Below, piece by piece: positions 45,881 through 57,000 of a stretch of 64,000 bases of DNA (its first letter is position 1; each line of letters opens with the position of its first letter). The position numbers were made by a program, and so were the translations under genes. A model generated the notes under the pieces. That model had not been told where the DNA came from. It ran no database searches and was given only the letters and a program-made list of their open reading frames with translations. The stretch spans positions 35,130,877 through 35,194,876 of the forward strand of contig NC_059387.1 in the NCBI RefSeq assembly GCF_019703515.2, in the 5' to 3' direction. The stretch comes from Myxocyprinus asiaticus. Lineage: Eukaryota > Chordata > Actinopteri > Cypriniformes > Catostomidae.

Positions 45881-47007
45881 AATTGCCTACCGTCTGTAAG
45901 CGTCTTAACGACCGTTCCACAGATGCATGTTCATTCATTGTTTATGGTTCATTGAACAAGCATGGAAAACCTAGTTTAAACCCTTTACAATTAAGATCTG
46001 TAAAGTTATTTAGATTTTTACAAAACTATCTTGTTTCTTTTTTAGCTGAGTTTATAATCCCTCCTAGAGCTTTCAAGCTACACGCACTAAACTAAGTACA
46101 GGCCTTCAGTTCTGGAATAGTGTGCTTTATCTTTTCTAACTGATCGGACTTCATTTATACTTACTGGGCAAACAGGCTCCTTTTAATTTTCGCCTAAATT
46201 TATGAGAAAATGCAGTGACGTTTTTGTTCTGCCAAGGTGTTCACTTGGTGACATTTCTTCTTTTCGCGCACATCTCTGAAATTCTTGACCGAGGAGAACT
46301 CGGCAAGTCGAAGAGCGTTGCTGATTGGTTCAAACTAATCGTGGGTGTGGTTTAGACGTGGCATTTTTCATTTACAATCACGAGTGCCAGCTGAGGAGTA
46401 GTCACCTAGGTTACTACTTTAAAATGGATAACTTTGAGGCCCGAAAAGCTTGGAAACTCCTTATAGTAAAAATATAAAAGCAGAGGCCAAGTCTACATTA
46501 ATCCGGACACATTTGAAAACAGCGTTTTTGTTTTCGAAACGCTCTCCGTTTGTCACGACATCAAATACACCATTGTTTTCAGATATATCCGTTTTCCCAG
46601 TCCACCTTACAACGTAAAGATGGCGTTTTCAAAAAGCTCAGTTTTCGCTGATAAAAATGCCGTCTCAGTGCGGACGGGAAGTCAAAATATAGAGAAAAAT
46701 TTCAAATTTAAACGTATTAGTTTGAACGTGACCAGAGACACCTTTCCTAACGTTTTTCGTGACATCATGCTCAATTAACTAATTTTACAGTGATGTTGTG
46801 CATAGTTTAAATGCCAGATTCGTTCACCTAGAGTGCTCTAGTTCGTCCAGGAGAAAAAGATCGGCTTCTTCCAGTATAAATTAGGCTTGACTGTTTCACA
46901 CAGCGGACAATCAAATCTCAGAAAAATCCCATAGACTTACATTGACAATGTTCAAACAGGCCAACAGAATTTTCATTATTTCAAACTACAATATTAAAAA
47001 ATTCAAA
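45881..47007. other. Stretch without a recognised gene
   Basis: No exon or repeat family recognised with confidence. Confidence 0.4.
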
Positions 47008-47539
47008 TCTATCTATCTCTCTATCTGTCTGTCTGTCTATCTATCTCTGTCCATCTATCTATCTCACTCTGTCTGTCTCTGTCTTTCTATCTTACTCTGT
47101 GTCTCTATCTCTCTGTCTATCTATCTATCTATCTCTGTCTGTCTCTCTATCTATCTCTCTATCTGTCTGTCTATCTATCTCTGTCTGTCTGTCCATCTAT
47201 CTGTCTGTCTATCTCTGTCCATCTATCTGTCTGTCAGTCTCTATCTGTCTGTCTGTCTCTGTCCATCTATCTGTCTGTCAGTCTCTCTATCTGTCTGTCT
47301 CTGTCCATCTATCTCATTCTGTCTCTCTATCTCTCTGTCTATCTATCTCTGTCTGTCTCTGTCTATCTCTCTCTCTCTCTGTCTGTCTCTGTCCATCTAT
47401 CTCATTCTGTCTCTCTCTCTCTATCTCTCTATCTATCTCTGTCTGTCTATCTATCTCTCTGTCTGTATCTATCTCTGTCTGTCTATCTATCTATCTCTGT
47501 CTCTATCTGTCTATTTATTTATCTATCTATGTCTGTCTA

Positions 47540-47572
<33 letters not shown>

Positions 47573-48185
47573 ATCTATCTATATCTGTCTGTCTATCTCT
47601 CTCTGCCTGTCTGTCTATCTCTCTCTGTCTGTTTTTCTCTCTCTCTGTCTATTTATCTATCTGTCTCTCTCTCTGTTTCTATCTATCTATCTATCTGTCT
47701 ATCTCTCTCTCTCTCTGTCTGTCTCTGTCCATCTATCTCATTCTGTCTCTCTCTCTCTATCTCTCTATCTATCTCTGTCTATCTATCTATCTATCTCTGT
47801 CTGTCTCTCTATCTATCTCTCTATCTGTCTGTCCATCTATCTGTCTGTCTATCTCTGTCTATCTATCTGTCTGTCAGTCTCTCTCTATCTGTCTGTCTCT
47901 GTCCATCTATCTGTCTGTCAGTCTCTCTCTATCTGTCTGTCTCTGTCCATCTATCTCATTCTGTCTCTCTCTCTATCTCTGTCTATCTATCTCTGTCTGT
48001 CTCTGTCTATCTCTCTCTCTCTCTCTGTCTGTCTCTGTCCATCTATCTCATTCTGTCTCTCTCTCTCTATCTCTCTATCTATCTCTGTCTGTCTATCTAT
48101 CTCTCTGTCTGTATCTATCTCTGTCTGTCTATCTATCTATCTCTGTCTCTATCTGTCTATTTATTTATCTATCTCTGTCTGTCTA

Positions 48186-48218
<33 letters not shown>

Positions 48219-48628
48219 ATCTATCTATATCTGTCTGTCTATCTCTCTCTGCCTGTCTGTCTATCTCTCTGTCTGTTTTTCTCTCTCTCTGTCTATTTAT
48301 CTATCTGTCTCTCTCTCTCTGTCTCTATCTATCTATCTGTCTGTCTATCTCTCTGCCTGTCTATCTATCTCTGTCTATTTATCTATGTCTGTCTCTCTGT
48401 CTATCTCTCTCTCTCTCTGTCTATCTTTCTATCTCACTCTGTCTATTTATCTATCTATCTCACTCTCTGTCTCTCTCACTGTCTGTCTGTCGATCTATCT
48501 CTGTCTGTCTCTCTCTGTCTGTCTGTCTGTCTATTTATCTATGTCTCTCTCTCTCTATCTGTCTGTCTTTCTATCTCACTCTGTCTCTCTATTTATCTGT
48601 CTGTCTATCTATCTATCTCTGTCTGTCA
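47008..48628. repeat. TCTG/TATC tetranucleotide microsatellite, first block (1.6 kb)
   Basis: An almost pure run of CTAT, CTGT and CTCT units with scattered CCAT and CATT. Higher-order units recur, such as CTGTCTCTGTCCATCTATCT. All three plus frames are open for long stretches because the repeats contain no stop; they encode only Leu-Ser-Ile-Tyr-Val-Cys patterns and are not genes. Confidence 0.95.
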
Positions 48629-49454
48629 AAATGGCTTTATTAAAAATATTGCCAATGCAAAGGTTGTATGTAAATAAATAAATAAATAAAATAAAGATAA
48701 AACATTAATCAATAGTTTAATGACAGTTAAACAACATAACATATTATAACATTCCTGAACGGCAGATCACAGTGTTGACATAAAACTGAAGATCACTAAC
48801 ATGTTTACATACTGTATACACATACAGTATATTTACACACACATGTACTGAGGGTCACTGTGGTGAACATTGGGGTAAAACACATAAAACATGTTCACCC
48901 ACTGTCTCTCAGGCTGTGACACGTTAAAACATATCTTGCAGCCAGTGCTGCTGTGTGTCCAACTATTGTTTTGATTTTAAAGTAGTTTGAGCTTTTTGTA
49001 AATGTATCCATTTAAATGTCTCTTGTTTCTTTAAATTTTGGGCAGTGAAGGAGAAAGTGCACCTCTGTCTCAACCTCACCTGTCGTAGAGTGATCACACA
49101 CTCTTTCTTCTCTGGGTAACCATGTTTTTCTGTGTCTGCCTCTCTCGATGGCTAGACTGTGTTCACTGAGCCTGTACTTGCTCAGGATCTGTCTCTGCTT
49201 TGTCTCTCTGACAGTCAGCAGATATTCGTCCAATTCATACTTTGATTTTAGAGTCCATAGAATTGTAATTTGCTTTGTATTTTAGTTTCTTGAACACAAT
49301 GTTCCAGATAGGTGATTTTACATTGTTTGATGATCTGATTTATTCTGATGTTTGGTTGAAAAGCAGTGCTGGTCTGAGGCTGGTTAATGTTAATAGTGTT
49401 AACTGGGTTAGTGAGTCTCAGAACCAGCTGACTGAGGAGACTTTTGTCAGGGTT
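48629..49454 (-). mobile_element. TE-derived fragment between microsatellite blocks
   Basis: On the minus strand, 49233-49012 encodes a piece with YRLSEHSLAIERGRHRKTWL, RVCDHS and VHFLLHCPKF. This looks like the Cys/His region near the end of a fish retroelement protein; the class is uncertain. The second Cys of the expected CDHC is Ser here. The frame ends at ETRDI with no wider domain. The adjacent 48680-48900 has an A-rich stretch. Confidence 0.5.
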
Positions 49455-50225
49455 TGTCTATCTCTCTCTGTCTGTCTATCTATCCATCACTGTCTGTCTG
49501 TCTCTGTCTATCTATCCATCTCTGTCTGTCTGTCTGTCTATCTCTGCCTGTCTGTCTGTCTATCTCTGCCTGTCTATCTATCTATCTCTGCCTGTCTGTC
49601 TGTCTGTCTCTGTCTATCTATCCATCTCTGCCTGTCTATCTATCTATCTCTGCCTGTCTGTCTGTCTGTCTCTGTCTATCTATCCATCTCTGCCTGTCTG
49701 TCTGTCTATCTCTGCCTGTCTATCTATCTATCTCTGCCTGTCTATCTATCTATCTCTGCCTGTCTGTCTGTCTGTCTCTGTCTATCTATCCATCTCTGCC
49801 TGTCTATCTATCTATCTCTGCCTGTCTGTCTGTCTGTCTCTGTCTATCTATCTATCTCTGCCTGTCTGTCTGTCTGTCTCTGTCTATCTATCCATCTCTG
49901 CCTGTCTGTCTATCTCTGCCTGTCTATCTATCTATCTCTGCCTGTCTATCTATCCATCTCTGTCTGTCTGTCTGTCTGTCTCTGTCTATCTATCCATCTC
50001 TGTCTGTCTGTCTGTCTATCTCTGCCTGTCTGTCTATCTCTGCCTGTCTATCTATCTATCTCTGCCTGTCTATCTATCCATCTCTGCCTGTCTATCTATC
50101 CATCTCTGCCTGTCTATCTATCCATCTCTGCCTGTCTATCTATCCATCTCTGTCTGTCTGTCTGTCTGTCTCTGTCTATCTATCTATCTATCTCTGTCTG
50201 TCTGTCTGTCTATTCATCTATCTAT
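49455..50225. repeat. TCTG/TATC microsatellite, second block
   Basis: The same tetranucleotide family, but with a different higher-order unit: CTGCCTGTCTATCTATCTAT and CTGTCTATCTATCCATCTCT repeat many times. TGCC units, rare in the first block, are frequent here. Confidence 0.95.
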
Positions 50226-51545
50226 AGTTGTGCTCAAAAGTTTGCATAACCTGGCAGAAATTGTGAAATTTTGTCATTGATTTTGAAAATATTTATGAAA
50301 AATAGTCTTTTATTTAAGGATAGTGATCATATGAAGCCATTTATTATCACATAGTTGTTTGGCTCCTTTTTAAATCATAATGATAAGAGAAATCACCCAA
50401 ATGGCCCTGATCAAAAGTTTACACACCCTTGAATGTTTGGCCTTGTTACAGACACACAAGGTGACACACACAGGTTTAAATGGCAATTAAAGGTTAATTT
50501 CCCACACCTGTGGCTTTTTAAATTGCAATTAGTGTCTGTGTATAAATAGTCAATGAGTTTGTTAGCTCTCACGTGGATGCACTGAGCAGGCTAGATACTG
50601 AGCCATGGGGAGCAGAAGAGAACTGTCAAAAGACCTGCGTAACAAGGTAAAGGAACTTTATAAAGATGGAAAAGGATATAAAAGATATCAGAAGCCTTGA
50701 AAATGCCAGTCAGTACTGTTCAATCACTTATTAAGAAGTGGAAAATTCGGGGTTCTCTTGACACCAAGCCAAGGTCAGGTAGACCAAGAAAGATTTCAGC
50801 CACAACTGCCAGAAGAATTGTTCGGGATACAAAGAAAAACCCACAGATAACCTCAGGAGAAATACAGGCTGCTCTGGAAAAAGACGGTGTGGTTGTTTCA
50901 AGGAGCACAATACGACGATACTTGAACAAAAATGAGCTGCATGGTCGAGTTGCCAGAATGAAGCCTTTACTGCGCCAATGCCACAAATGACAACACCTTG
51001 ACATGCCTCACAGCTTCTGGCACACTGTAATTTGGAGTGACGAGACCAAAATAGAGCTTTATGGTCACAACCATAAGCGCTATGTTTGGAGAGGGGTCAA
51101 CAAGGCCTATAGTGAAAAGAATACCATCCCCACTGTGAAGCATGGTGGTGGCTCACTGATGTTTTGGGGGTGTGTGAGCTCTAAAGGCACGGGGAATCTT
51201 GTGGAAATTGATGGCAAGATGAATGGGCAGCTATACCACCTGCAAGAATTTGGGGCCTCATAGACAACTATTACAAAAGACTGCACGCTGTCATTGATGC
51301 TAAAGGGGGCAATACACAGTATTAAGAACTAAGGGTATGCAGACTTTTGAACAGGGATCATTTCATTTTTTTCTTTGTTGCCATGTTTTGTTTTATGATT
51401 GTGTCATTCTGTTATAACCTACAGTTGAATATGAATCCCATAAGAAATAAAAGAAATGTGTTTTGCCTGCTCACTCATGTTTTCTTTAAAAATGGTACAT
51501 ATATTACCAATTCTCCAAGGGTATGCAAACTTTTGAGCACAACTG
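50226..51545 (+). mobile_element. Tc1-type element inserted in the microsatellite
   Basis: The ends are AGTTGTGCTCAAAAGTTTGC and its inverse at 51545, next to TA. Inner repeats (CCTGATCAAAAGTTTACAC at about 50407 and GGGTATGCAGACTTTTGA at about 51332) give the inverted-repeat/direct-repeat layout of fish Tc1 elements. Microsatellite lies on both sides. It is the same family as 1952-3251 but keeps a normal right end. Confidence 0.9.
50605..51325 (+). pseudogene. Tc1 transposase remnant with frameshift, stop and internal deletion
   Basis: The start MGSRRELSKDLRNKV loses one A near 50681 and shifts frame. The HTH part then continues (50697-50990) to a TGA after CHK. The catalytic part resumes at 51003 ([25 protein letters not shown]) and stops at 51261-51263. 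The C-terminal end (HAVIDAKGG) follows at once, so the second Asp and Glu region is deleted. Confidence 0.88.
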
Positions 51546-51547
51546 TA

Positions 51548-51670
51548 TCCATCTGTCTCTGTCTGTCTGTCTATCCATCTCTGTCTGTCTCTTTGTCTGT
51601 CTATCTATCTCTCTCTCTGCCTGTCTGTCTGTGTGTATCTATCTATTTATCTGTCTGTCTGTCTGTCTAT
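51548..51670. repeat. TCTG/TATC microsatellite, third block
   Basis: The continuation of the microsatellite on the right side of the Tc1 element, cut off by the SINE that follows. Confidence 0.9.
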
Positions 51671-51985
51671 CCGGTTGCTAGGGAGGGTAGAGTCACATGG
51701 GGTAACCTCCTCATGGTCGCTATAACGTGGTTTGTTCTCGGTGGGGCGCGTGGTGAGTTGTGCGTGGAGCAAGTGGAGAATAGCGTGAAGCCTCCACACG
51801 CACTACGTCTCCGCGGTAACACGCTCAAGTCACGTGATAAGATGCGCGGATTGACGGTCTCAGACGCGGAGGCAACTGAGATTCGTCCTCCGCCACCCGG
51901 ATTGAGGCGAGTCACTACGCCACCACGAGGACTTACAGCACATTGGCAATTGGGCATTCCAAATTGGGGAGAAAAAAATAAAATA
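51671..51985 (+). mobile_element. tRNA-derived SINE, 5' truncated, next to microsatellite
   Basis: Begins inside the body at CCGGTTGCTAGGGAGGG and runs to GGGCATTCCAAATTGGGGAG plus an A-rich tail. The tRNA-like head is missing. A small deletion removes the GCTCAACAAGC part before CACGTGATAAG. Confidence 0.85.
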
Positions 51986-52227
51986 CATTTCACACAATAA
52001 ATATTCAAATTGTTTATTTCTATTTGCTTTAAGCATGCAATAATTTGTATTTTTTTTAATGGATTTTCATAGTTTAATACTGAAGGTCTGGGGCTACATA
52101 AGACAAATCTAGACATAAAAGGCATTTAAAAAGTGTCAAATATAAATGAAGGTCTGGTGAAAAGTGTCCAATTCAGTTTTAACGAGACCTTCAGAAAACA
52201 AAAAGATAACAAGTTTAAATCTGCTCA

Positions 52228-52233
52228 TTTTAA
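52228..52233 (-). promoter_or_regulatory. exog: Candidate poly(A) signal of exog
   Basis: ATTAAA on the minus strand about 470 nt past the exog stop, followed by a T-rich stretch (TTATCTTTTTGTTTTC). A second candidate, AATAAA, is at 52013-52018. Neither is proven. Confidence 0.35.
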
Positions 52234-52702
52234 TAAAGATCAACCACTGTGCTGAAGAAACACCAATATATGATACTGTATATACAATATAATCACACTG
52301 ATATAATACTCAAACACACCATATTTACTCAAATCAGAAATAGTTTCTCCACAGATGAGCCTGAGATGGACTTGTTCCATATTAACTACAGAAATGTTAA
52401 GATTGTATTGTATTTTGTCTATTGATTCAAGCCTGGAAATGTAAAAACTCCCTGATATGTTCAGGTTTTCCTCGACTGTTGGAACCAGGAACAATGAACC
52501 ACACCAGTGAGTAAAGAAATAAAATGCTTTTAACACAAAAAGAAATACAAATAACACTGAGAAACTGAGTATTTCAAGCTTGTAAACATACAACACTGTC
52601 TTACAGATGAACTCCTGTAACACTTTTTTGGTAAAGAAGAATGAAGATAAAACAAATCAGCTAAAACCTTCCAAAAACTACTAATGCAAAAATCCAGAAC
52701 GC
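52234..52702 (-). other. exog: Probable 3' UTR of exog
   Basis: Unique-looking sequence between the exog stop and the candidate poly(A) signal. An open frame here (52623-52240) has no motif. Confidence 0.4.
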
Positions 52703-53155
52703 TCAAGCATCAGATTTATTCTCAGGTTCCTCTTTCTTTAGAAGTTCTCGTTTCTTCTCCAGGTAAAGGTTGTTCAGGTAGTCGTCAGGTGGGATACTCG
52801 CATCTCTCAGCTCCGCCATCACCTTCTCCAACCGCGCGAGCGTTCGAGCGCTCGTGACCTTACGACCCGTGATGTAAAGCGTGAACTGTTTGAAGTCCAT
52901 GAGCTGACAGGAGTCCACATCACACAAGTTCTGCAGGTGTTCTGTTCGGTTCACTTTGGGGAAGAACGTGAGGCCGGACAGCCGCTCTAACTCAGGCAAA
53001 CTCACCTGGAACTCGGTCAGCTGATGGTCAAAGCCGATCGGAGCGTTCGGAACCACAAACGCCCCGAGAGCAAGAGAGTCCGCAGATGAGTCCTTCTGTG
53101 CCAGGACGACTTTATAGAGGTGAGTGGGGACGGCGACGTCATCTGGTCCGATCAG
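52703..53155 (-). CDS. exog: exog exon 6 (last)
   Basis: Begins LIGPDDVAVPTHLYKVVLA after a CAG acceptor and ends ENKSDA before TGA. It codes residues 198-347: the rest of the nuclease fold (LALGAFVVPNAPIGF, TEFQVSLPELERLSGLTFFP) and the C-terminal wing (DFKQFTLYITGRKV, ARTLARLEKVMAEL). Phase 0. Confidence 0.95.
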   Translation of the reverse strand: MIGPDDVAVPTHLYKVVLAQKDSSADSLALGAFVVPNAPIGFDHQLTEFQVSLPELERLSGLTFFPKVNRTEHLQNLCDVDSCQLMDFKQFTLYITGRKVTSARTLARLEKVMAELRDASIPPDDYLNNLYLEKKRELLKKEEPENKSDA

Positions 53156-54030
53156 CTGCACGAGTGAAACGTGAATTTCAAATGTTAGTATTTATGAAAT
53201 CCACTGCTGCACAATGTCCAACAATACTGAAATACAAGCAAGTGCATACATTTAACTGGACACAGCGTCCTAAAAATGTGCCGTTTGAAACGTGATGCAA
53301 CCAAAAGTGCAAGAACATCTTCTACATTGGACAGATTGATGAACTCGATTGTAAAATGCATTTCTGTGGACTGCAGGCCAGCTAAAGGTTAAAGGTCAAT
53401 GATACTGAAATTAACTAAATATCTGGACTTCTAAAGCCACTTTTATTGAATAATGTTTTACTCGTCTACTACAATAATGTCTTTAATTATCTTTATAATA
53501 TTATATAATATTTATAATTATGCTGTAATATTTATAATAATTTTTATTCAATATGTTTATGTTGAATTTTCTTTATTTAGGGGTCTTTTTCAGCAAATAT
53601 TGATATATGTAATTCATTTGAATAATCGACATTACACGTAATTAAATAAAAAAAATAAAAAAATTAATTAACAGCCCTTGTTTAAAAGAACAAATTTGAA
53701 ACCAATGATAAGTATTACAAAAAAAATTTCCTAAAGGTTAGTTCACCCAAAAATTACACTATTTATTTATTTTTTATTTTTTTTTTGGTCACGATTCACA
53801 TTTGTGCTTGAATTATATTTATTATGTAATATTTATAATGATTTAAAATATTATATATTGAATTTTCTTAAAGGCCTTTTTCAGCAAATATTAATATATG
53901 TAATTAATTTGATTAATCGAGATGTCACATAATAAAAAAAAATATATTTAAATTAAAAAATAAATAACTGACAGCAATAGTTTTAATAATTAAATTTGAA
54001 ACTGATCCTTGATGTTACAGCTAAAAAATA

Positions 54031-54061
<31 letters not shown>

Positions 54062-57000
54062 GACATTTACTTGTTACAGCTAAAAAATAAATAATAATAA
54101 TAATAATAATTTAAAAAAAAAAGACATTTACTAAAGGGTTAGTTCACTCAGAAATTACACTTATTTTACTTTTTTTGTTTAACAGTTTGACAGTAATGGT
54201 CATCATTCACATTTGTGATGAACACATGATGATTATTTATTATATAATATTTATCATTATTTTTAATATTATTTTTAAATTCTCTTTATTTATTAAAACA
54301 TTTATATTTGCAATTAATTTGACTAAAAAATTATTTGACCAGCCTAGTTTTAATGAATAAATGTAAAACTAATGTTTAGTATTAGTTTAAAAAAAGACAA
54401 AATTTTCTAAAGGGTTAGTTCACCCAAAAATGACACTTTTTCATCATCTTTGAAGTTTGACAGTCAAAGTCACCATTCAAATTCATGATGAGAAAAGAGC
54501 TGCGTGAATATTCTGCTAAACATCAACTCTTGCATCCCTCAAAAATCATCCAAACAGGTCTGAAACAATGAGGGCGAGTAAATAATGACAGAAGTTTTAT
54601 GTATGTGTGAACTATCCCTTTAACCAGGATTACACCGGACAACTCTGATGAAACTCCTGATCACAATGACAAGGCAAAACCAGACTGTTCCACAGTTTCT
54701 CAGTTCAGTTTTTCTCAAATATTCCCAAAATCCCAGTCGCCTCCTCTCTGCATAAGCACATAATTCCATGAAAATGGGAGGTGGAGAGGCACATTCGCTC
54801 TGTTCCCCGGAGAACCCCGTGTGTTTATATGGAGGTAACGTGACTTCTGTCTCACCTCATTTGCACAAGCTCTGTGCCTGAGGGCACCTGTCTGTCTGTC
54901 TGTCTGTCTGTGTGTGTCCAACTTAGACACGCTGGAAAACCAAATCTGACTGAAGCTGAATGGAGAATACCTGAAGAGCAGCAGTGACACCTGCTGGACT
55001 TTAGTGAGATATTTCTCAGAATGTGATGGAGCTTTTTACCCATTGAAAGCATCTTCATTTTTATAATATATCAGGATCAAGGTCAGTGTGAGAGAACCAT
55101 TTCTTTCCCAATCGGGCTTGTGTGATGTAACATAAATGGCATATAAACAATGCAACATATAAACAAAGTAACAAACAATGCAACATATAAATAATGTAAC
55201 AAACAATGTAACATATAAACAAATGTAACAAACAATGCAACATATAAACAATGCAACATAAACAAAGTAACAAACAATGCAACATATAAATGTAACAAAC
55301 AATGCAACATATAAACAATGTAACAATGTAACATATAAACAAATGTAACAAACAATGCAACATATAAACAATGCAACATAAACAAAGTAACAAACAATGC
55401 AACATATAAACAATGTAACAAACAATGTAACATAAACAAATGTAACAAACAATGCAACATATAAACAATGCAACATATAAACAAAGTAACAAACAATGCA
55501 ACATATATACAAAGTAACAAACAATGCAACATATAAACAAAGAAACAAACAATGCAACATAAACAAATGTAACAAACAATGCAACATATAAACAAAGTAA
55601 CAAACAATGCAACATATATACAAAGTAACAAACAATGCAACATATAAACAATGTAACAAACAATGCAACAAACAAATGTAACAATGCAACATAAACAATG
55701 CAACATATAAACAATGCAACAAACAATGTTACATATAAACAATGCAACAAACAATGCAACATATAAACAATGCAACAAACAATGCTACATATAAACAATG
55801 CAACAAACAATGCAACATATAAACAATGCAACAAACAATGCTACATATAAACAATGCAACATATAAACAATGCTACATATAAACAATGCAACAAACAATG
55901 TTACATATAAACAATGCAACAAACAATGTTACATATAAACAATGCAACAAACAATGTTACATATAAACAGATGTAACAAACAATGTAACATATAAACAAT
56001 GCAACATATAAACAATGTAACAAACAATGTTACATATAAACAATATAACATAAACAATGCAACATATAAACAATGCAACAAACAATGTTACATATAAACA
56101 ATGCAACAAACAATGTTACATATAAACAATGTAACAATGTAACAAACAATGTAACAAACAATGTAACAAACAATGTAACATAAACAATGCAACAAACAAT
56201 GTAACAATGTAACAAACAATGTAACATAAACAATGTAACATATAAACAATGCAACAAACAATGTAACAAACAATGCAACAAACAATGTAACATATAAACA
56301 ATGTAACAAACAATGTTACACATAAACAGTGTAACAAACAATGAATCACACAAACAATGAAACACACAAACAATGAAACACTGTTTATATGCCATTTAAT
56401 TTTCTGTGATGTATCATTATTACTGCACAGATTTAAAATAGTCACGAGATAGATACTATATCTAGCTGGCTAACAGATGAGGTTTTATCGAAATTGACAT
56501 GATCGAGAATGACTTGTGAAAGTCGATAAACCTCAGTGAGAATACGTTGAAAATTATATATAATGCTTTTTCAGCAAAAGTGTGTTCATGATACACTGTA
56601 GCTGCCATGAAGTTAGATAACAGTTACTACAGCAAATTAAAAAGATTTTTATGGTAAAAGTCTCTCTTTTTTATTTTATTTTTTGTACAAACAACATGAA
56701 ATTTTTTTTCTGGCACATATAAAAATATATTTAGCTAAAAATAAAATACATCACTATTTCTGGTGGAAAATATGAACTACTGACACGAGCTGACCAGCAG
56801 ACAAAATGCTTACTGTTGAGCCCTGAATATAATTATTGTTTATTGATTTTTTTTATTATTGTTTTAATTAGCCTTTTATTTTTATGTTTATTATTACTAT
56901 TATTATTTGTATTTATTTACTACTATTATTATTTTCACTTTGCTTTTAATGCGACACTTCGGTTTTATTTGTTTTTATAATATTTTTATTATATATATTT

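Noticed and set aside
46942..48681. Very long open frames on plus in the microsatellite (up to 579 codons)
   Set aside because: They only translate TCTG/TATC repeats, are open in all three frames and have no start context or domain.
49275..50280. Long open frames in the second microsatellite block
   Set aside because: Same cause: repeat units without stop codons.
47008..56390. A CRISPR-like array in the repeat blocks
   Set aside because: No constant repeat with unique spacers; these are eukaryotic micro- and minisatellites.
55036..56445. Overlapping Leu/Cys/Val/Tyr-rich frames on the minus strand that look like membrane proteins
   Set aside because: They are translations of a minisatellite inside exog intron 5, open in three frames.
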